A stretch of 64,000 nucleotides of DNA from NCBI RefSeq assembly GCF_014196055.1, contig NZ_JACICY010000008.1:55487-119486 (forward strand). The letters run 5' to 3'. Made by a program: the position numbers and the translations under genes. The DNA comes from Novosphingobium hassiacum (GTDB lineage Bacteria; Pseudomonadota; Alphaproteobacteria; Sphingomonadales; Sphingomonadaceae). Every line of letters begins with the position of its first letter. Within the stretch, counting starts at the first letter, position 1. Shown piece after piece: positions 61,428-64,000 of the stretch. The notes beneath the pieces were generated by a model. It ran no database searches. It saw only the letters and a list, made by a program, of their open reading frames with translations, and had not been told where the DNA came from.

Positions 61428-63233
61428 GTGCAGAACCAGCGCAATCTCATCATGGCGGTGATCCTGACCGGCCTGCTCCTGCTCGGCTGGGATTCGGCGA
61501 TGCGCTGGTTCTACCCCGCGCCGGCAGTTCAGCCCAGGGCCGCCGCGACCACCGCCGCCGCGCCTGCGGATGCGTCCAAGCCCAAGCCGACGCGCGAAGG
61601 CGGCCTGCAGAATGCGGGCGACATCGCGTTGGAGAAGAAGGACCTCGCCGCCGAACTCGCCGCCGGTCACCGCATCGTGATCGACGCTCCGGGGCTCAAG
61701 GGTTCGATCAACCTCAAGGGCGCGCTGGTCGATGACGTGACGCTCGCCCGCCACCGCGAGAGCGTTGACAAGAACAGCGCGCCCGTCCGCCTGTTTTCGC
61801 CCGCTGGCACGCCCGCGCAGCACTATGCCCAGATCGGTTGGGTCGGCGAAGGCATTGCCGCGCCGGATGCCAACACGATGTGGACCGCTGATGGTACGCG
61901 GCTGACCCCGCAGACGCCGGTCACCTTGCGCTGGAGTAACACCAGCGGCCAGACCTATTCGATCCGCTATGCGATCGATGGCGATTACATGATCACTGCC
62001 ACGCAAGGTGTTGCCAACGCCGGCCCTGCGCCGGTCGTGGTCAAGCCGTTCGCCTTGGTCAATCGCACCGACAAGACCGCTAGTCTCGATACGTGGAACG
62101 TGCATTCCGGTCCGATCGGCGCGTTCGACGGATCGGTGACTTTCGACAACAATTACTCGACCGTCGCCGAAGCGCCGGGGCAAGCTATTCCCTTCAAGGG
62201 CACCGCAAATTGGATCGGCTTTACCGACATCTACTGGCTGTCGGCGCTGGTGCCAGACGCCAACGCCAAGGCTGAAGCGGCATTTCGCTCGCTCGGTTCG
62301 GGCGTCTTTCGCGCCGACCTGATCTATCCTTCGGTCTCGGTAGCGCCGGGTCGGACGCAGGCGCAGACCGTGCGCCTGTTCACCGGCGCGAAGGAAAACG
62401 CCGTCCTTGAAAAGTACGAGGCGGCCGGCGTCACAAACTTCAGCCTGTCGATCGACTGGGGCTGGTTCCGCTGGTTCGAGAAGCCGATCTTCTGGCTGCT
62501 CGATTCGCTGTTCAAGCTGGTCAAGAACTTCGGCGTCGCGATCATCCTGCTGACGCTCGTGGTGCGCGGCGTGATGTTCCCGATCGCGCAGCGCCAGTTC
62601 GCCTCGATGGCGGCGATGCGCGCGCTGCAGCCCAAGATGAAGGCCCTGCAGGAACGCTACAAGGACGACAAGCAGACGCAGCAGCAGAAGATCATGGAGC
62701 TGTACAAGACCGAGAAGGTCAATCCGCTCGCGGGTTGCCTGCCGATCTTCCTGCAGATTCCGGTGTTCTTCGCGCTCTACAAGGTGCTGGTGCTGACCAT
62801 TGAAATGCGTCACCAGCCTTTCGCGCTGTGGATCAAGGACTTGTCCGCGCCCGATCCGCTGCACGTGCTGAACCTGTTTGGCCTGCTGCCGTTCACGCCG
62901 CCAAGTTTCCTCGCCATCGGCGTGCTGGCGATCCTGCTCGGCTTCACGATGTTCCTGCAGTTCAAGCTGCAGCCAGCGGCGATGGACCCGGCACAGCAGC
63001 AGATCTTCTCGATCATGCCATGGATCATGATGTTCGTGATGGCGCCGTTCGCGGCAGGCCTGCTGATCTACTGGATCACTTCGAATATCCTCACCATCGC
63101 GCAGCAGAAGTTCCTCTACAGCAAGCATCCGCAGCTGAAGGCGCAGGCTGACAAGGACCAGATCGATGTCGATCGGGTTGTCACGCGTGAGCAGAAGGCA
63201 GCTTCGCCGCGCAAGCCGAAGACCACACGGTGA
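61428..63233 (+). CDS. yidC: Membrane protein insertase YidC
   Basis: The protein has 601 residues from GTG 61428. One N-terminal helix ([19 protein letters not shown]) is followed by a large periplasmic beta domain (residues 60-350) and the conserved insertase core ([20 protein letters not shown], then [29 protein letters not shown]). The Arg in the first core helix is the hydrophilic groove residue. It inserts proteins alone or with SecYEG. The stop overlaps engB (GTGA). Confidence 0.96.
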   Translation: MQNQRNLIMAVILTGLLLLGWDSAMRWFYPAPAVQPRAAATTAAAPADASKPKPTREGGLQNAGDIALEKKDLAAELAAGHRIVIDAPGLKGSINLKGALVDDVTLARHRESVDKNSAPVRLFSPAGTPAQHYAQIGWVGEGIAAPDANTMWTADGTRLTPQTPVTLRWSNTSGQTYSIRYAIDGDYMITATQGVANAGPAPVVVKPFALVNRTDKTASLDTWNVHSGPIGAFDGSVTFDNNYSTVAEAPGQAIPFKGTANWIGFTDIYWLSALVPDANAKAEAAFRSLGSGVFRADLIYPSVSVAPGRTQAQTVRLFTGAKENAVLEKYEAAGVTNFSLSIDWGWFRWFEKPIFWLLDSLFKLVKNFGVAIILLTLVVRGVMFPIAQRQFASMAAMRALQPKMKALQERYKDDKQTQQQKIMELYKTEKVNPLAGCLPIFLQIPVFFALYKVLVLTIEMRHQPFALWIKDLSAPDPLHVLNLFGLLPFTPPSFLAIGVLAILLGFTMFLQFKLQPAAMDPAQQQIFSIMPWIMMFVMAPFAAGLLIYWITSNILTIAQQKFLYSKHPQLKAQADKDQIDVDRVVTREQKAASPRKPKTTR

Positions 63234-63880
63234 GTGAAGAAGACGCCATCAAGGCAGAGCTGATCGAACGCGCGCGTGTGCTCTTTTCGGGGCGCATCGA
63301 GTTCATCAAGTCCGCGCCGTCGCTCAAGTTCCTGCCCGATCCGGACGTACCCGAAATCGCGTTTGCGGGGCGCTCCAACGTCGGCAAGTCCTCCCTGCTC
63401 AATGCTTTGACCGGGCGCAAGTCGATCGCGCGCACCTCGGTCACGCCGGGGCGCACGCAGGAATTGAACTTCTTCGAGGTCGGCGATCCCACGGTGATGC
63501 AGCTGGTCGATATGCCCGGCTACGGCTTTGCCAAAGCGCCGCCTGCGGTGACCGAGCAATGGCGCAAGCTTGTGCGCGATTTCCTGCGTGGGCGGGTCGT
63601 GCTCAAGCGCGTGCTGCTGCTGATCGACGCGCGCCACGGCATCAAGGATGTCGATAACGACATGATGCGCATGCTCGACGAGGCAGCCGTCGGCTATCGC
63701 GTCGTGCTGACCAAAGCGGACAAGATCAAGGCTGAAGAGCTCGAGAAGGTCACGGCAGAGACGATCGCCGCTGCGCGCAAGCGGACTGCTGCCTATCCCG
63801 AAGTGCTTGTAACTTCGTCGGAAAAGAAGATGGGCATCGAGGAGCTGCGCGCTGCGGTCCTGGCTGACAGCGAGATCTAA
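63230..63880 (+). CDS. engB: Ribosome biogenesis GTPase YsxC/EngB
   Basis: The protein has 216 residues. G1 is [11 protein letters not shown]3 is [13 protein letters not shown]4 is LTKADKIK. These and [15 protein letters not shown] (G2 with Thr) fit the YihA/EngB family that assembles the 50S subunit. GTG 63230 overlaps the yidC stop. It is the last gene in the window. Confidence 0.95.
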   Translation: MSEEDAIKAELIERARVLFSGRIEFIKSAPSLKFLPDPDVPEIAFAGRSNVGKSSLLNALTGRKSIARTSVTPGRTQELNFFEVGDPTVMQLVDMPGYGFAKAPPAVTEQWRKLVRDFLRGRVVLKRVLLLIDARHGIKDVDNDMMRMLDEAAVGYRVVLTKADKIKAEELEKVTAETIAAARKRTAAYPEVLVTSSEKKMGIEELRAAVLADSEI

Positions 63881-63900
63881 CGCGCAAAAGCCTTTAAGAT

Positions 63901-63965
63901 CCGTTCGTGTCGAGCGTAGTCGAGACACCGCGCGCAGGTGTCTCGACTACGCTCGACACGAACGG
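63901..63965. repeat. Perfect 28-bp inverted repeat (family A, second copy)
   Basis: Arms 63901-63928 and 63938-63965 are perfect complements around a 9-nt loop. The core GTGTCGAGCGTAGTCGAGAC differs from the copy at 45882-45935 by compensating bases in the middle (AA/TT to TA/TA), so the stem is kept. It may act as terminator of the engB unit. Confidence 0.85.
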
Positions 63966-64000
63966 TTCTTGGGTGAGTGCCCGGTTTTGAAATGGCCGAG

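Noticed and set aside
61350..63128. Minus-strand open frame across yidC
   Set aside because: Shadow of yidC; composition dominated by Arg, Gln and His.
1..64000. tRNA or rRNA genes
   Set aside because: I looked through the gaps between genes and saw no cloverleaf or rRNA-like sequence; without a covariance search a missed tRNA cannot be fully excluded.

Overview
The window is a GC-rich alphaproteobacterial chromosome segment. Its gene content and neighbourhoods (rpmH-rnpA-yidD-yidC-engB, a flhA-fliA flagellar end, CHASE3/HWE kinases, scoAB, a fused mrpA/B antiporter, a bacterial CDC48) suggest a sphingomonad such as Novosphingobium or a relative. The genus is inferred from gene content, not shown by a marker gene. 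I saw no rRNA, tRNA or CRISPR array.

Layout. 1-3868: end of a flagellar locus (possible flgN tail, lytic transglycosylase, flhA, fliA). 3935-4915: nitronate monooxygenase-like gene. 5026-8836: a tight operon of three exported enzymes (D-aminoacylase-like, Tat-exported alanine racemase-like, cyanophycinase-like). 8818-11428 (minus): OmpR-type regulator, histidine kinase and lipoprotein. 11520-18673 (minus): a Slam-like outer-membrane barrel (type XI secretion type), a 1581-residue FecR/tandem-repeat/triple TbpB-like-barrel surface protein, and a CsgG-like/SH3 protein. The first and last of these share an upstream palindrome. 18811-19718: short asparaginase-like protein and a GNAT acetyltransferase. 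19832-25655: complete mrpAB-C-D-E-F-G Na+/H+ antiporter operon. 25662-26663: D-lactate dehydrogenase.

26724-36812 is the most interesting part. It is an island of about 10 kb between two copies of a 13-bp sequence, one of which is the 3' end of guaA, a known integration hotspot. It holds a nonsense-mutated IS630 remnant and a divergent lasso-peptide cluster. The precursor gene at 31522-31686 was not previously delimited; its predicted 17-residue core has Gly1 and Glu8 for an 8-residue ring and a C-terminal Ser. The plus arm is precursor, an ATP-grasp fused to the B2 leader peptidase, a nucleotidyltransferase and an ABC exporter. The minus arm is an HPr-kinase-like peptide kinase, a sulfotransferase, the PqqD-like B1/RRE and the asparagine-synthetase-like cyclase. 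The cluster predicts a phosphorylated, possibly sulfated lasso peptide.

36800-49605 is mostly housekeeping and small genes: guaA, a 27-residue peptide with a strong Shine-Dalgarno site, gluQRS, HIG1, PduO adenosyltransferase, 3-hydroxybutyryl-CoA dehydrogenase, nuclease, TetR, 5'-nucleotidase, DUF1295, acyltransferase, ferritin-like, DUF983, Rap1a-like. 49669-53572: glutathione transferase and scoB/HAD lipoprotein/scoA with a divergent LysR regulator. 53833-56363: small proteins, a HAD hydrolase and a universal stress protein among palindromic repeats. 56364-56777: a possible small RNA with a terminator. 56778-60431: CDC48-like AAA ATPase and a CHASE3/HWE kinase. 60597-63880: rpmH, rnpA, yidD, yidC, engB. 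Four families of intergenic inverted repeats are scattered from 45.9 kb to the end.
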